DNA of 64,000 nt from Abiotrophia sp965245735 (GCA_965245735.1 CBDFAX010000007.1:15626-79625); one strand, 5' to 3'; positions 32,510-41,276 are shown, counted from the first letter of the stretch. Translations and numbers: made by a program. Notes: generated by a model from the letters alone, not told the origin.

Positions 32510-33193
32510 ATGACACAAGAAGCCATTAAAGAACAGATCCGTCAAGCCCTGGACCATCGGGTAGCCGTACGGGTTTATGATGAAAATCGCGATATTTCCC
32601 GTCAAGACATGGAGCTCTTAATGGATGCAGCCTGGCTCAGCCCATCTTCAGTTGGTCTGGAAGGTTGGCGCTTTTTGGTCTTAGACCGAGCCCAAATTCA
32701 AACCATCCGGCCTGAGCTCAAACCCCTATCTTGGGGTGCCCACCCGCAGTTAGACACCGCCAGCCACTTTGTCATTCTCCTAGCAGAGAAGAATGCCCGT
32801 TATGACGGTCCTTCCATACGAGAGAGCCTCATTCGTCGAGGCCTGACTTCTGATCAAGATCTGGAAGGCCGGATTGCCCTCTATGAAACCTTCCAAATCA
32901 AGTGCATGGGTCTGGAAACGCCGCGTGCCCTCCACGATTGGACTTCCAAGCAGACCTATATCGCCATGGCCAATATGATGTTTAGTGCTAGTTTGCTGGG
33001 CATCGACTCTTGCGCAATCGAAGGCTTCAATTATACCGATGTCAATGCCCTATTGGCTGCCAAAGGCTGGTTGGACCCTGAGCGCGAAGGGGTAGCCTGC
33101 ATGTTGTCCCTGGGCTACCGACTCAAGGACCCTAAACATCCCCGTAGCCGTAAGCCACGCCAGGAAGTGGTTTGCTGGATAGGCGAAAACTAA
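32510..33193 (+). CDS. Nitroreductase-family NAD(P)H flavin oxidoreductase
   Basis: 227 residues from the second ATG (32510); AGAGAGG is too close to the ATG at 32501. The nitroreductase fold is seen in HRVAVRVYDENRDI (FMN-phosphate contacts), AAWLSPSSVGLEGWRFLVL and the C-terminal GIDSCAIEGFNYTDVNALLA. The family uses FMN to reduce nitro compounds, quinones or related substrates, as NfsB and NfrA do. The gene stands alone with its own promoter region. The physiological substrate is not deducible. Confidence 0.88.
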   Translation: MTQEAIKEQIRQALDHRVAVRVYDENRDISRQDMELLMDAAWLSPSSVGLEGWRFLVLDRAQIQTIRPELKPLSWGAHPQLDTASHFVILLAEKNARYDGPSIRESLIRRGLTSDQDLEGRIALYETFQIKCMGLETPRALHDWTSKQTYIAMANMMFSASLLGIDSCAIEGFNYTDVNALLAAKGWLDPEREGVACMLSLGYRLKDPKHPRSRKPRQEVVCWIGEN

Positions 33194-33244
33194 CTACCCC
33201 CCATTATTTTCTCCAGCCCTTAATAAGTGAAAGGACTGAATGAT

Positions 33245-35002
33245 ATGACCCTATCGAGAAAACTGAAACTAAGCGCCCTAACCTTGCTTTGTGCCAATCT
33301 GCTGGCTAGCCAAGTGCCTGTCCTAGCCCAAGAGGCCAATAACCAAGAAGCGTCGAGCCAAGAAAGGACCGCCGTCGGCCAATACAGCTTGGCCTTTGAC
33401 AATGCGGCTTGGCAATACGATGAGGCTAATGATATTTACTGGCAAGTCGGCGTCGTCTATGTCGCCAACCCTGCGTCCTTGGACTATGAGACCCTGGGTA
33501 TTTATGTGCCGGGTGCCTATTTAGAGGCGACTGCCAATGGCGATGGGACCTATACTGCCAGCGTCAAGTCTGACGCCCAAGTGGGCCAATTTACCGCTGC
33601 GACTGCTCCTTATGTCCTACCGGTTAACACGCCGGGTTTTAATGCCTCTCAGGCACCAACCTGGCTTGCTGACGGCATTGCCAGCTATACCCAAGCCGGG
33701 ATGATTTATCTGCAACCTGGTATTCGTGGCCGCGACAACACCACCGATAGCCAGGGCCAAGAAGTAGTGGGCGGGGCGCCATGGGGCGTCACCGACCTTA
33801 AGGCCGCTATCCGTTATGTTCGTTATAACAAGGATGTTCTGCCAGGTGACACCGACAAGATTGTGAGTTTTGGCCATAGTGGCGGTGGGGCTCAGTCTGC
33901 TATCCTAGGGGCTAGTGGGGATTCGACCCTCTACAATCCTTACTTGGAAGCCTTAGGGGCAGCCATGAAGGACAAGGAAGGCAACCCAATTTCGGATGCA
34001 CCTTATGGGACTATGACTTGGAGTCCCATTACCAGCTTGGATTATGCGGATGCTGCCTATGAATGGAACCTGGGTCAGTTCGCTGACAGCAATACGCGGG
34101 CAGAGGGCACCTTTACTCAGGCCTTATCACAAGACTTGGCTAAGGAATATGCCAACTATATCAATCAGCTTGGCCTCAAACATGAAGGCCAAGCCTTGAC
34201 CCTGACAGAATCTAGTGAGGGGATTTATACCCAAGGCTCCTATGCCACTTATCTAGAAGGGGTCGTCAATCAATCCCTCAATAACTTCCTAGCCGATACC
34301 AGCTTCCCATATACCAGCGATGGTGCTGGTCCGGGTGGATCGACAGAATCTGTCACCTATGAGACGGCTCAAGCCTATATTGATAGCTTGAATGCTGAGG
34401 CTCAATGGGTGACCTATGATGCGGCCACTAATACCGCCAAGATTTCCAGCCTGGCGGATTTCGCCAAGTATGTTAAGACGGCTAGCAAGTCTGTGCCTGC
34501 CTTCGATGCCTTGGACCGCAGCCTAGCGGAGAATGCGGTCTTCGGGGTAGCGGAAGCCAATGAGCTTCACTTTGACCAGCTAGTGGCCCGCCTGCTCAAG
34601 AACAATCAGGCCAAGTATGAGAGCTTGACCGACTGGAACAGCCAGTATGTGACGGATTTTGAGTCTGACTTGGCTAAGACCGATAGTCTGGGTAAGACCA
34701 TTGCAGAACGTCAGGACCTCTACAATCCAATGTTCTATCTGACGTCCGCTTATTCTGGCTACCAAACCTCTAAACCAGCACCTCACTGGCGGATTCGTTC
34801 CGGCCTTAGCCAAGGAGACACGGCCTTGACGGTGGAAACTAACCTGGCCCTAGCCCTAGAGAATCAAGCTAATGGGGCTGTCAAATCAGTGGACTTTGCG
34901 ACGGTATGGGGGCAAGGTAATACCACAGCTGAACGGACCGGCCATGCCTCTACTAACTTCATCCAATGGGTGCAAGAAATTGTCGCCCAAGACGCCAACT
35001 AA
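33245..35002 (+). CDS. Secreted tannase-like alpha/beta hydrolase
   Basis: About 585 residues from the ATG at 33245 (AAAGGA upstream). The signal peptide (KLSALTLLCANLLASQVPVL with AQA cleavage) has one Cys, but no clear lipobox. The serine hydrolase nucleophile lies in SFGHSGGGAQSAILGASGDS (G-x-S-x-G). The surrounding GGAPWGVTDLKAAIRYVRYN and TWSPITSLDYADAAYEWNLG match bacterial tannases and related feruloyl-esterase-like enzymes of about 600 residues, as recalled. The C-terminal KPAPHWRIRSG includes the likely catalytic His region. It probably cleaves gallic or other phenolic esters outside the cell. A terminator follows. Confidence 0.75.
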   Translation: MTLSRKLKLSALTLLCANLLASQVPVLAQEANNQEASSQERTAVGQYSLAFDNAAWQYDEANDIYWQVGVVYVANPASLDYETLGIYVPGAYLEATANGDGTYTASVKSDAQVGQFTAATAPYVLPVNTPGFNASQAPTWLADGIASYTQAGMIYLQPGIRGRDNTTDSQGQEVVGGAPWGVTDLKAAIRYVRYNKDVLPGDTDKIVSFGHSGGGAQSAILGASGDSTLYNPYLEALGAAMKDKEGNPISDAPYGTMTWSPITSLDYADAAYEWNLGQFADSNTRAEGTFTQALSQDLAKEYANYINQLGLKHEGQALTLTESSEGIYTQGSYATYLEGVVNQSLNNFLADTSFPYTSDGAGPGGSTESVTYETAQAYIDSLNAEAQWVTYDAATNTAKISSLADFAKYVKTASKSVPAFDALDRSLAENAVFGVAEANELHFDQLVARLLKNNQAKYESLTDWNSQYVTDFESDLAKTDSLGKTIAERQDLYNPMFYLTSAYSGYQTSKPAPHWRIRSGLSQGDTALTVETNLALALENQANGAVKSVDFATVWGQGNTTAERTGHASTNFIQWVQEIVAQDAN

Positions 35003-35014
35003 GTATTAAGCAAG

Positions 35015-35058
35015 CCCTCGGCCTAGCCTAGACTGGCCCGAGGGGTTTGTTTGTTTTT
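35015..35058 (+). terminator. Terminator after the tannase-like gene
   Basis: CCCTCGGCC and GGCCCGAGGG arms around an 11-base loop, followed by GTTTGTTTGTTTTT. Confidence 0.75.
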
Positions 35059-35124
35059 GGCTACTTTGTTATAATAAGGGAGACAAGATAGCAGTCCAAT
35101 GGATTAGATAGAGGAGGATGTGAC

Positions 35125-36198
35125 GTGAAGAAAAGTCTCAAATACTTACTTGTTTCTACCTTGCTAGCCAATAGCTTGGCCCTCAGTCTGCCCGGCTTCC
35201 AGAGTCAGGCCAGGACCAGCAGCCAATCGTCTACTAGTCAGCATTCCAAGCTTGAGGAGAGCTCGGAAGAATGGTCGGACCATGATTGTGACCAATTCTC
35301 TCGGGCGGACTTTCTAAAAGCCGTGCGCCAAAGTCGAGAGCATTTGACCTCGGTGGCTCTGAAAGGCTCTTCGGGGGATAAAAATGCCACCTCTAATTAT
35401 CAAGCAGCCTACCGTTATGATGCCAAGACTGGCAAGGACCTTCAGGGTTATTTGGATTATAGTCGGGGTATTGACCATATGGAGGTCTACTATCTGGGGG
35501 ACAGCAATCAGAACTATTACCTCTATACAGAGCGGACTAACAAATGGTCTGCCATCCAGATGCCCGCGGCTTTTCGCCTGCGACCTAACTACCGCCTCAT
35601 GCTAGACTGGATCCTGGACCATGAAGCCGACTTCCAGTTTGAAGAAGGTCAGGATGATTATCGGCTCACGGTCCTAGAACGTAACTTTGACTTGTCAGAC
35701 TTTACATCTAAGACCTTGGGAATCACCTTAGAGCCTGAAGACACTCCGGTAGAAGATATCTATAACTATATGGAAGTTCGCTTCAGCAAGGACGACTTCC
35801 AAATGACCAGTCTCAATTACCGTTGCCTGGATCCGTCCGGTGAGGTGCAGGGACAATTTGAATTCTTTGGCTATAATCAATTAAAGGCCTCAGATTTCCG
35901 ATTGCCTGAGGGGGCTGAGGTGGACAGTGAGCTATCTGGTTCTAGCCAGCAAGATGGGTCTTCCTCCGATGAGACCGAATCCCGTCAGCAGCGGGAGTCC
36001 GAGTCTTCTGACCAAGGAGAAAACCGACCACTGCCACCTGGTGCTGTCTACCATGACCACAAGGCTTGGAGCTCACTTTTTGCTTATGCGCAAGAGGGCC
36101 TCTATGAGCTAGTCTCACTCAAATGGCTCACTTGGGAGCCGGTCAGTCGCCTCTCTAGCCACTTGACCTGGCGGGCTTATCAACTATTTAGACCATAA
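35125..36198 (+). CDS. Secreted protein of unknown function
   Basis: 357 residues from a GTG preceded by GAGGAGG. The signal peptide is KKSLKYLLVSTLLANSLALS with a likely A-rich cleavage site near QAR-TS. A Ser-rich linker follows, then a globular domain of about 230 residues (YRYDAKTGKDLQGYLDYSRG ... ITLEPEDTPVEDIYNYMEVR) reminiscent of the LolA/DUF6612-type lipoprotein fold, but I do not recognise it surely. A Ser/Gln/Glu-rich linker leads to a C-terminal segment with VYHDHKAWSS. No anchor motif. It stands between the tannase-like gene and a two-component system converging on it. Confidence 0.65.
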   Translation: MKKSLKYLLVSTLLANSLALSLPGFQSQARTSSQSSTSQHSKLEESSEEWSDHDCDQFSRADFLKAVRQSREHLTSVALKGSSGDKNATSNYQAAYRYDAKTGKDLQGYLDYSRGIDHMEVYYLGDSNQNYYLYTERTNKWSAIQMPAAFRLRPNYRLMLDWILDHEADFQFEEGQDDYRLTVLERNFDLSDFTSKTLGITLEPEDTPVEDIYNYMEVRFSKDDFQMTSLNYRCLDPSGEVQGQFEFFGYNQLKASDFRLPEGAEVDSELSGSSQQDGSSSDETESRQQRESESSDQGENRPLPPGAVYHDHKAWSSLFAYAQEGLYELVSLKWLTWEPVSRLSSHLTWRAYQLFRP

Positions 36199-36200
36199 AG

Positions 36201-36229
36201 AAAAAGGCCAGAATCTTTCTGGCCTTTTT
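36201..36229. terminator. Bidirectional terminator
   Basis: AAAAAGGCCAGAA and TTCTGGCCTTTTT arms with a 3-base loop between converging genes. Confidence 0.92.
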
Positions 36230-36236
36230 GCTATGC

Positions 36237-37274
36237 CTATAGTGGTAGCCATAAGCTGAAGTGGCTACCCTGGTTTACTTGACTAGTGACCGTAATATGG
36301 CCCCCTAATTGTTGGGCCAGGGTTTGGCTGATATAGAGTCCCAAGCCTGCGCCACCTGTTTCCCGGTTGCGGGATTGTTCGACGCGGTAGAGGCGGTCGA
36401 AGATGTGGGGCAGGTCTTGGGTGGGAATGCCCATGCCTTGATCAATGACATGGAAGGCTATCCCCTGGGCTTCTTTTTTAATCTGGAGTTGAATGCGACT
36501 ATGCAGCGGCGAGTACTTGCTGGCGTTCTCTAAGAGATTGAGTAAGATACGAGACAGTTTATCGCCATCTGTCTTAATGGTCTCTAGGTCAGGCGCTAGC
36601 TGGACTTCCAGTTCCTGTTCCTTCTGCTTACAATGGGGCTGGATACTGGTTAGCAACTGAATTAGGAAATCATCGAGTTGTAGGGTCTCTAGTTGACCTT
36701 CCGTCACATGCCGATTGGACTGGGTCTCCATGAGACCGACTTCCATAAGTTGCTGGGTGAGCGTCTTGAGTCTATCGACTTGGCAGGACATGGCCTGCCA
36801 GAGGGCTTGCATTTCATCTTCTGACACCATCTGATCTTGCAGCGCCTCTACTTGATGCTGGAGAGCGGTCAGCGGCGTCTTGATGTCGTGACCTAGGCTA
36901 GCCATGAGGCGGGTCTTGTCTTGCTCGCTTTGGCTTAGGGCCTGGAAACTTTGGTTGAGATCATGAATCATAAGGTTAATATTGGCAGTGAGTGAGGCCA
37001 ATTCTGCCGGTGATTTGATGGCCTGGACTGGCTGGAAGTCCTGGTTAGCCACGCGACGGACGTCTCGGCTCAGTCGCTGCAGGGATTTGACGCTGGGCTG
37101 AAGTAGGCAGAAGCCCACTAGGGCTCCTAGCAAATTAGCCCCTAAGGTCATCCAGATAATGATGTAGGCCACGTTGGGGGAGACTAACATTTGTTGCAGT
37201 CCCCACCAGACAAGTAGAAGGGCACAGAGGGTGGAACTAAGAAAGGCGAGGAAGACGAGCGAACGGAGCTTCAT
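36237..37274 (-). CDS. Sensor histidine kinase
   Basis: 345 residues. Two membrane segments lie at residues 5-27 and 37-57 with almost no extracellular loop, so it probably senses within the membrane or through a partner (intramembrane type). A HAMP-like region follows, then the H-box SLGHDIKTPLTALQHQVEAL near residue 130. The N-box is LNLLENASKYSPLHSRIQLQ, with G-boxes DQGMGIP and GGAGLGLYISQTLAQQLGGH. The start overlaps the regulator's stop (ATGA). It phosphorylates the preceding OmpR-type regulator. Confidence 0.92.
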   Translation of the reverse strand: MKLRSLVFLAFLSSTLCALLLVWWGLQQMLVSPNVAYIIIWMTLGANLLGALVGFCLLQPSVKSLQRLSRDVRRVANQDFQPVQAIKSPAELASLTANINLMIHDLNQSFQALSQSEQDKTRLMASLGHDIKTPLTALQHQVEALQDQMVSEDEMQALWQAMSCQVDRLKTLTQQLMEVGLMETQSNRHVTEGQLETLQLDDFLIQLLTSIQPHCKQKEQELEVQLAPDLETIKTDGDKLSRILLNLLENASKYSPLHSRIQLQIKKEAQGIAFHVIDQGMGIPTQDLPHIFDRLYRVEQSRNRETGGAGLGLYISQTLAQQLGGHITVTSQVNQGSHFSLWLPL

Positions 37275-37966
37275 GAGTCACCACCCCCTAAGCGGTAGCC
37301 CAGCCCCCAGACGGTTTCAATCTTAGGGTAGGGACGCTGTCCTGCTGACTTGGCTAATTTATCGCGCAAGGAATGGATATGGACATTGAGGGTGTTGGCA
37401 TCTTCCATGTAGTCTGTCTCCCAAATCTTGAGGAAGAGCTCTGATTTGGCGAAGACCCGACCGGGATTCTTGAGGAAGAGGGCCAGAAGCTGGAATTCTT
37501 TGAGTGATAGCTGCAAGGTCTGGTCGTAGAGGGTGATGCGGTGTTGGCCCTCGTCGATGGCAAAGGGGGCACAAGTTAAGACGGATTGTGCAGCTTGGCT
37601 GGGTTGAATGCGGCGCATGAGATTTTTGACGCGCAAGGTCAGCTCCCGTGGGCTGAAGGGTTTAGTTACATAATCGTCAGCCCCTAAGGTCAGGGAATAA
37701 ATCCGGTCGACCGCCTGATCCTTGGCGGTAATGAAGATAAAAGGCTGATCTTCTCGCAACTGTAAGACGGCATCGATAAAGTCATAGCCATCCATTTGAG
37801 GCATCATAATATCCGTAATAATTAAATCCATGGCCTGGGCTTGATAGCGAGCCAGGGCTTCTTGACCGTTGGTGGCGGTCGTAACTTGATAGCCTTCCTT
37901 AGTTAAGTAGCGCGTGACGATATCCAGGATGGCTGGCTCATCGTCAACTAGGAGGATGTGGGTCAT
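37271..37966 (-). CDS. OmpR-family response regulator
   Basis: About 231 residues from the ATG at 37966 (AAAGGAGG upstream). The receiver has ILLVDDEPAILDIVTRYLTK, the phospho-accepting Asp52 in LIITDIMMPQMDG and the Lys in YVTKPFSPREL. The winged-helix output includes LSLKEFQLLALFLKNPGRVF and VWGLGYRLGG. The promoter on the minus strand has a TATAAT box near 38029-38034. Four 11-bp direct repeats upstream of the neighbouring DM13 gene are plausible targets. Confidence 0.92.
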   Translation of the reverse strand: MTHILLVDDEPAILDIVTRYLTKEGYQVTTATNGQEALARYQAQAMDLIITDIMMPQMDGYDFIDAVLQLREDQPFIFITAKDQAVDRIYSLTLGADDYVTKPFSPRELTLRVKNLMRRIQPSQAAQSVLTCAPFAIDEGQHRITLYDQTLQLSLKEFQLLALFLKNPGRVFAKSELFLKIWETDYMEDANTLNVHIHSLRDKLAKSAGQRPYPKIETVWGLGYRLGGGDS

Positions 37967-38088
37967 AGGGGACCCTCCTTTCGGTAAATGACTGAAATCA
38001 AATCCTGCCGCAAATAGCAGGGACAAGGCCATTATAGCACAGTTTGAGACGGGAAGTAGTAAGACGCGCTTGAGCTAAAAGCAGATTA

Positions 38089-38113
38089 ACCACCTGAAGT
38101 TTGTTCAGGTGGT
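38089..38113 (-). terminator. Hairpin terminator between DM13 and response regulator genes
   Basis: ACCACCTGAA and TTCAGGTGGT arms, 5-base loop. In the minus direction it is followed by TAATCTGCTTTT, a weak T-tract, so read-through into the two-component genes is possible. Confidence 0.6.
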
Positions 38114-38129
38114 AGGGGTGCTAGAAATC

Positions 38130-38897
38130 TTATTTAAGATCAGCATGACCGAAGACTTCATGTGCTTCAACACAGTAGATTAAGACCTTGTTGTAGCCGT
38201 CGGCCTTCAAACCATTGAGGTCATAGCTTTGTTCCATCATGTCAGCATCTACAGCGCCAACTTCAACGGCTGTTTCCAACTTGCCGTCTTTGCTGAGGAG
38301 AACATGGAGGTCAGGGGCTTTGTCGGATTTGAAGTTGCTGAGCTTGAGTTGGTTCTTCTCAATGGTTACAGAACCCATGACCATTTTGCCCTTATCGCCC
38401 ATGAATTCGCCCATACGTTTCATGGCTTGGTCCATGTTGGCGTCAGCCAATTTAGTTAGCATAGCGGAGCCGAAGGTTTCCTTAGCTTCATTGCAGTAGA
38501 TAGTTAAGGTGTTGTATTGGCTGAGATCGACCTTATCCAGCTTATAGCCTTGGATAGCCCCCTTAGCGTCGACCTTGCCTAATTTTAGACCGTGCTCAAC
38601 ATCGCCATCCTTGGTTAGGTAAGCGTGGAGGTCAGGTGCTTCATCGCTGGAGAAGCCAGTCAGGACTACTTCTTTGCTAGTGACCTTAGCCATCCCCATG
38701 ACCTTGTGTTTTTCTTGACCCATCAATTGACCGACAAGATCTTGACTCATTTCATCTTTTTTCTTATCATCTGGCATTTGGCTGGATGATGCGCTGCTTT
38801 CTTCCGCTAAGACGACTTGAGATAAGCTGCCGGCCCCAAGACCTAGGCTAAGTAGGGCGACTAGGCTGAGTTTGGTAAGTGTGTGTTTGGTTGACAT
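38130..38897 (-). CDS. Secreted protein with two DM13 domains
   Basis: About 255 residues from the ATG at 38897 (AAGGAG upstream). Signal peptide: LTKLSLVALLSLGLGAGSLS, cut near VLA-EE. After a Ser/Lys/Asp linker come two repeats of one domain. Each has G-x-x-x-V/I-T then L-x-x-F-x-S/K-D-x-APDLH, and ends YNTLTIYCNEAKETFGSAML or YNKVLIYCVEAHEVFGHADL. This is the DM13 pattern, a domain proposed in redox or electron-transfer roles with a conserved Cys. No anchor is seen. It lies upstream of the two-component pair on the same strand and has an array of direct repeats before its promoter. Confidence 0.8.
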   Translation of the reverse strand: MSTKHTLTKLSLVALLSLGLGAGSLSQVVLAEESSASSSQMPDDKKKDEMSQDLVGQLMGQEKHKVMGMAKVTSKEVVLTGFSSDEAPDLHAYLTKDGDVEHGLKLGKVDAKGAIQGYKLDKVDLSQYNTLTIYCNEAKETFGSAMLTKLADANMDQAMKRMGEFMGDKGKMVMGSVTIEKNQLKLSNFKSDKAPDLHVLLSKDGKLETAVEVGAVDADMMEQSYDLNGLKADGYNKVLIYCVEAHEVFGHADLK

Positions 38898-38930
38898 GGA
38901 AATCACTCCTTGGTTTTATTTGATGATCTT

Positions 38931-39010
38931 ACTATAGGGGGTGAAACTGAAGCCTTCTTGAAGCAAGTATTAAGTCTTTCTTAAGTCTGCTCTAAATCTT
39001 TATTAAATCT
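38931..39010 (-). promoter_or_regulatory. DM13 promoter with four 11-bp direct repeats
   Basis: Minus-strand -10 box TATAGT (38931-38936) with no good -35 at the right distance. Immediately upstream, four tandem 11-bp units at 38967-39010 read, on the minus strand, AGATTTAATAA, AGATTTAGAGC, AGACTTAAGAA and AGACTTAATAC. An 11-bp period next to a poor -35 is typical of activator sites for OmpR-family regulators (compare PhoP/PhoB and CiaR TTAAG boxes). The regulator at 37271 is the natural candidate. Confidence 0.65.
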
Positions 39011-39097
39011 GGACCGGCTGATAGGCAAGTCGCTGGGTTGAGACTTTTCAAGGCGGTCCAGCTAAGTTATAATGAAAAGACTAGAAAGGGTGAAAGC

Positions 39098-39610
39098 ATG
39101 CAAGTTAGACAGAATGATCAAGCCAATCACTTACTATTTGAAGGCAAGGTTCGGATCAGCCATATCTTGGGCGTCCGCTTCTTAGCGGGTTGTCTCATGG
39201 CCCTGGTCATGTTCGCTTGCTTTATTCTCTGCCTACATTTGTTGGAAGCCGTAGGCTTGTGGCAGGAGGACCTGAAAGGCTGGAGCGTGGCTTCCTTCGT
39301 GATTTCGGGCAGCCTGGTTTGGATGCTGGGTGACTGGCTCCATAATAAGCTTTGGGAGCGACAGGTTCGTATTTTGGACTTAGGCGACCAAGCCTGCCTA
39401 CAAGTCGGCCGTGACCAGGACTACTATCACTGGCAGACTCTCCGTAAGGTCAGAACCTATCGCTTCTACGCTAGACGTGGACAGGTCAGCACCTATAACC
39501 TGGTCTTGGTCTTTGAGGGTCGCACCTATCGTTTCTCTTCATCGGATAAGAGTATGGTGGCCCTGAGCGAGCTGGGCCAAGCCCTCCAGGCTTATCTAAA
39601 GCAGAGATAA
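39098..39610 (+). CDS. Two-TM plus soluble-domain membrane protein, paralogue 1
   Basis: 170 residues from the ATG at 39098 (GAAAGGGTGA upstream). A short N-terminal strand (LLFEGKVRISHILGVRF) precedes two membrane helices (MALVMFACFILCLHLLEAVG and VASFVISGSLVWMLGDWLHN). A compact C-terminal domain follows with WERQVRILDLGDQACLQVGR, YYHWQTLRKVRTYRF and LVLVFEGRTYRFSSSDKS. This plan resembles YcxB-like or bacterial PH-like proteins, without certainty. First of four tandem paralogues; its promoter (TTTTCA, 17 bases, TATAAT at 39068-39073) is copied before paralogue 2. Confidence 0.75.
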   Translation: MQVRQNDQANHLLFEGKVRISHILGVRFLAGCLMALVMFACFILCLHLLEAVGLWQEDLKGWSVASFVISGSLVWMLGDWLHNKLWERQVRILDLGDQACLQVGRDQDYYHWQTLRKVRTYRFYARRGQVSTYNLVLVFEGRTYRFSSSDKSMVALSELGQALQAYLKQR

Positions 39611-39737
39611 GTCATTAGAAGTAGCGGGTAAGGCCTTGTGCCTGGCCTTTTCTTATGGGATTCTTTCCAAGTAGGGCTAGGCTTCTCAAGCGGCGTTAGC
39701 TAAGTTATAATGAGAAGACAGGGAAGGGTGAGATAAG

Positions 39738-40256
39738 ATGCAATATCGAAATTCGAATAGAGAGGAAAAGTTACTCTTTGAGGGAAAGCTTCGGGTCAGC
39801 TATCTATTTGGCCTACGTTTCTATAGCGGTGTTGTCATGGCCATCCTCATGGCCTTCTTATTTGCCTATGGCATACATTGGCTCATCACTTGGGGACTAA
39901 TGAATCGGGACTTGCAGAAATGGAGCCAAGCCTATGTGCTAGTGACAGCACTTCTGTGCTTGGGCTTGGGTTTCTGGCTCTATGATCGGATATGGCAGCG
40001 CAAGGTAGGGATTGTGGACATGGGGACCCAAGTCTTGGTGCAAGTAGGTAACCGAGTGGATTGCTATGACTGGCGGGAGCTCCGCCGTGTCAAGCCTTTT
40101 GAGCTTCGCAATAAATCACGTCGCATCGTCGTGGTTAGCCTAGTCTTAGTCTTTGAGGATCGGACTTACCACTTGTCTTCATCCGATAAGACCATGGGCG
40201 CTCTGAGTGAGCTGGGTCAAGAATTACAAGTCTATTTAGATCAGAGAGGGGCCTAG
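39738..40256 (+). CDS. Two-TM plus soluble-domain membrane protein, paralogue 2
   Basis: 172 residues, closest to paralogue 1: LLFEGKLRVSYLFGLRFYSG, two TM helices, WQRKVGIVDMGTQVLVQVGN, CYDWRELRRVKPFEL and LVLVFEDRTYHLSSSDKTMG. The promoter TTCTCA, 17 bases, TATAAT (39706-39711) and the leader (TAGCTAAGTTATAATGA, AAGGGTGA) are near copies of those of paralogue 1, so gene and promoter were duplicated together. Paralogue 3 starts 5 bases after the stop. Function unknown. Confidence 0.75.
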   Translation: MQYRNSNREEKLLFEGKLRVSYLFGLRFYSGVVMAILMAFLFAYGIHWLITWGLMNRDLQKWSQAYVLVTALLCLGLGFWLYDRIWQRKVGIVDMGTQVLVQVGNRVDCYDWRELRRVKPFELRNKSRRIVVVSLVLVFEDRTYHLSSSDKTMGALSELGQELQVYLDQRGA

Positions 40257-40261
40257 CTTGT

Positions 40262-40786
40262 ATGATTATTGCTAAAAGCAAGCCCCTACCGCCGGGGCAA
40301 GAAGGCTTGGTGGTGACCTTGGATTGCCGGGTTTCTTATTTTTGGGGTGCCAAGGCCCTATCCTTTATCCTCATCTACTCTATCTTGACGCCTATGAGCC
40401 TAGACTTGGCCAAGAGACTCAACTTGAACCCTAAGAGTTGGCTAGCGCTTTTGGTCTTCCTAGGGGCAGTCATTCTGAGCTGGTTGCTCTACAATAGCTT
40501 ATGGAAACGATCCGTCACCATCTACGATCGGGGCCAAAGCCTGGAAATACTCATTAACCACAAGCTCTATCGCTATGATTGGACTAGCCTGCGTCGTGTC
40601 AAGACTTTCATCGCACCCAAACGTCATGGTGGAATCTTCAGCAAGACGGCAGTCCTAAAATTTCATGGCCGCAGCTTCTACCTGACCTCAGATGACCAGG
40701 TAGCTAAGCTAGAGTGGCTGATTCAATATTTAGAAAAGGGCCTGAAGCAAGCCCAAAAAGGAGGCCTAGGCCCAAATGACAAGTAA
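40262..40786 (+). CDS. Two-TM plus soluble-domain membrane protein, paralogue 3
   Basis: 174 residues, more diverged. The shared framework remains: VVTLDCRVSYFWGAKALSFI, two TM segments, WKRSVTIYDRGQSLEILINH, YRYDWTSLRRVKTFI and FHGRSFYLTSDDQVAKL. It overlaps the following gene by 11 bases and lacks its own promoter, so 2-3-4 are one operon. Function unknown; divergence suggests older duplication than 1/2. Confidence 0.75.
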   Translation: MIIAKSKPLPPGQEGLVVTLDCRVSYFWGAKALSFILIYSILTPMSLDLAKRLNLNPKSWLALLVFLGAVILSWLLYNSLWKRSVTIYDRGQSLEILINHKLYRYDWTSLRRVKTFIAPKRHGGIFSKTAVLKFHGRSFYLTSDDQVAKLEWLIQYLEKGLKQAQKGGLGPNDK

Positions 40787-41273
40787 AAACAAGTATCTGC
40801 TAAATCAGGTCAAGCTAAGAGTTAGTCGCTTTATCGGCCAACGCCTGCTCTCTATTCTGGTGCTACTAGGCCTAGCACAACTAGGCATCAAGGACCTTGT
40901 CAATTTCTTGTTGGACTTGGACCTCTACCCGCGCGATAATCAATATGCACCCTTATTGTTCGTTGTGTTACTGCTCCTACTATTTTTCCTGGCCAATGCC
41001 TTCTATAATTTTCTCTGGACGCGAACCGTCACCATAGAAGATTTGGGGGACAAGGTTAGGATTGAGCTAGGCAGCCGTCACTATCTCTTGCCTTGGTCTA
41101 GCCTACGCAAGGTGCGTTTGGATCGAACCACCAATCGGGGTAAGTTGGTCAGCGTGGACTTAATCTTAGTCTTTGAAAGCCGAACTTTCCGTTTCACCAA
41201 GGACCAACCCGTAGCCCCTCTCAGTGACTTGGAAGCTTATATGCAAGCCAAGTTAAAAAAAGCAAAATCTTAA
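40776..41273 (+). CDS. Two-TM plus soluble-domain membrane protein, paralogue 4
   Basis: 165 residues. Family framework: VKLRVSRFIGQRLLSILVLL, a second TM (PLLFVVLLLLLFFLANAFYN), WTRTVTIEDLGDKVRIELGS, YLLPWSSLRKVRLD and LILVFESRTFRFTKDQ. Last of the tandem set, with a terminator directly after it. Function unknown. Confidence 0.75.
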   Translation: MTSKNKYLLNQVKLRVSRFIGQRLLSILVLLGLAQLGIKDLVNFLLDLDLYPRDNQYAPLLFVVLLLLLFFLANAFYNFLWTRTVTIEDLGDKVRIELGSRHYLLPWSSLRKVRLDRTTNRGKLVSVDLILVFESRTFRFTKDQPVAPLSDLEAYMQAKLKKAKS

Positions 41274-41276
41274 AAT

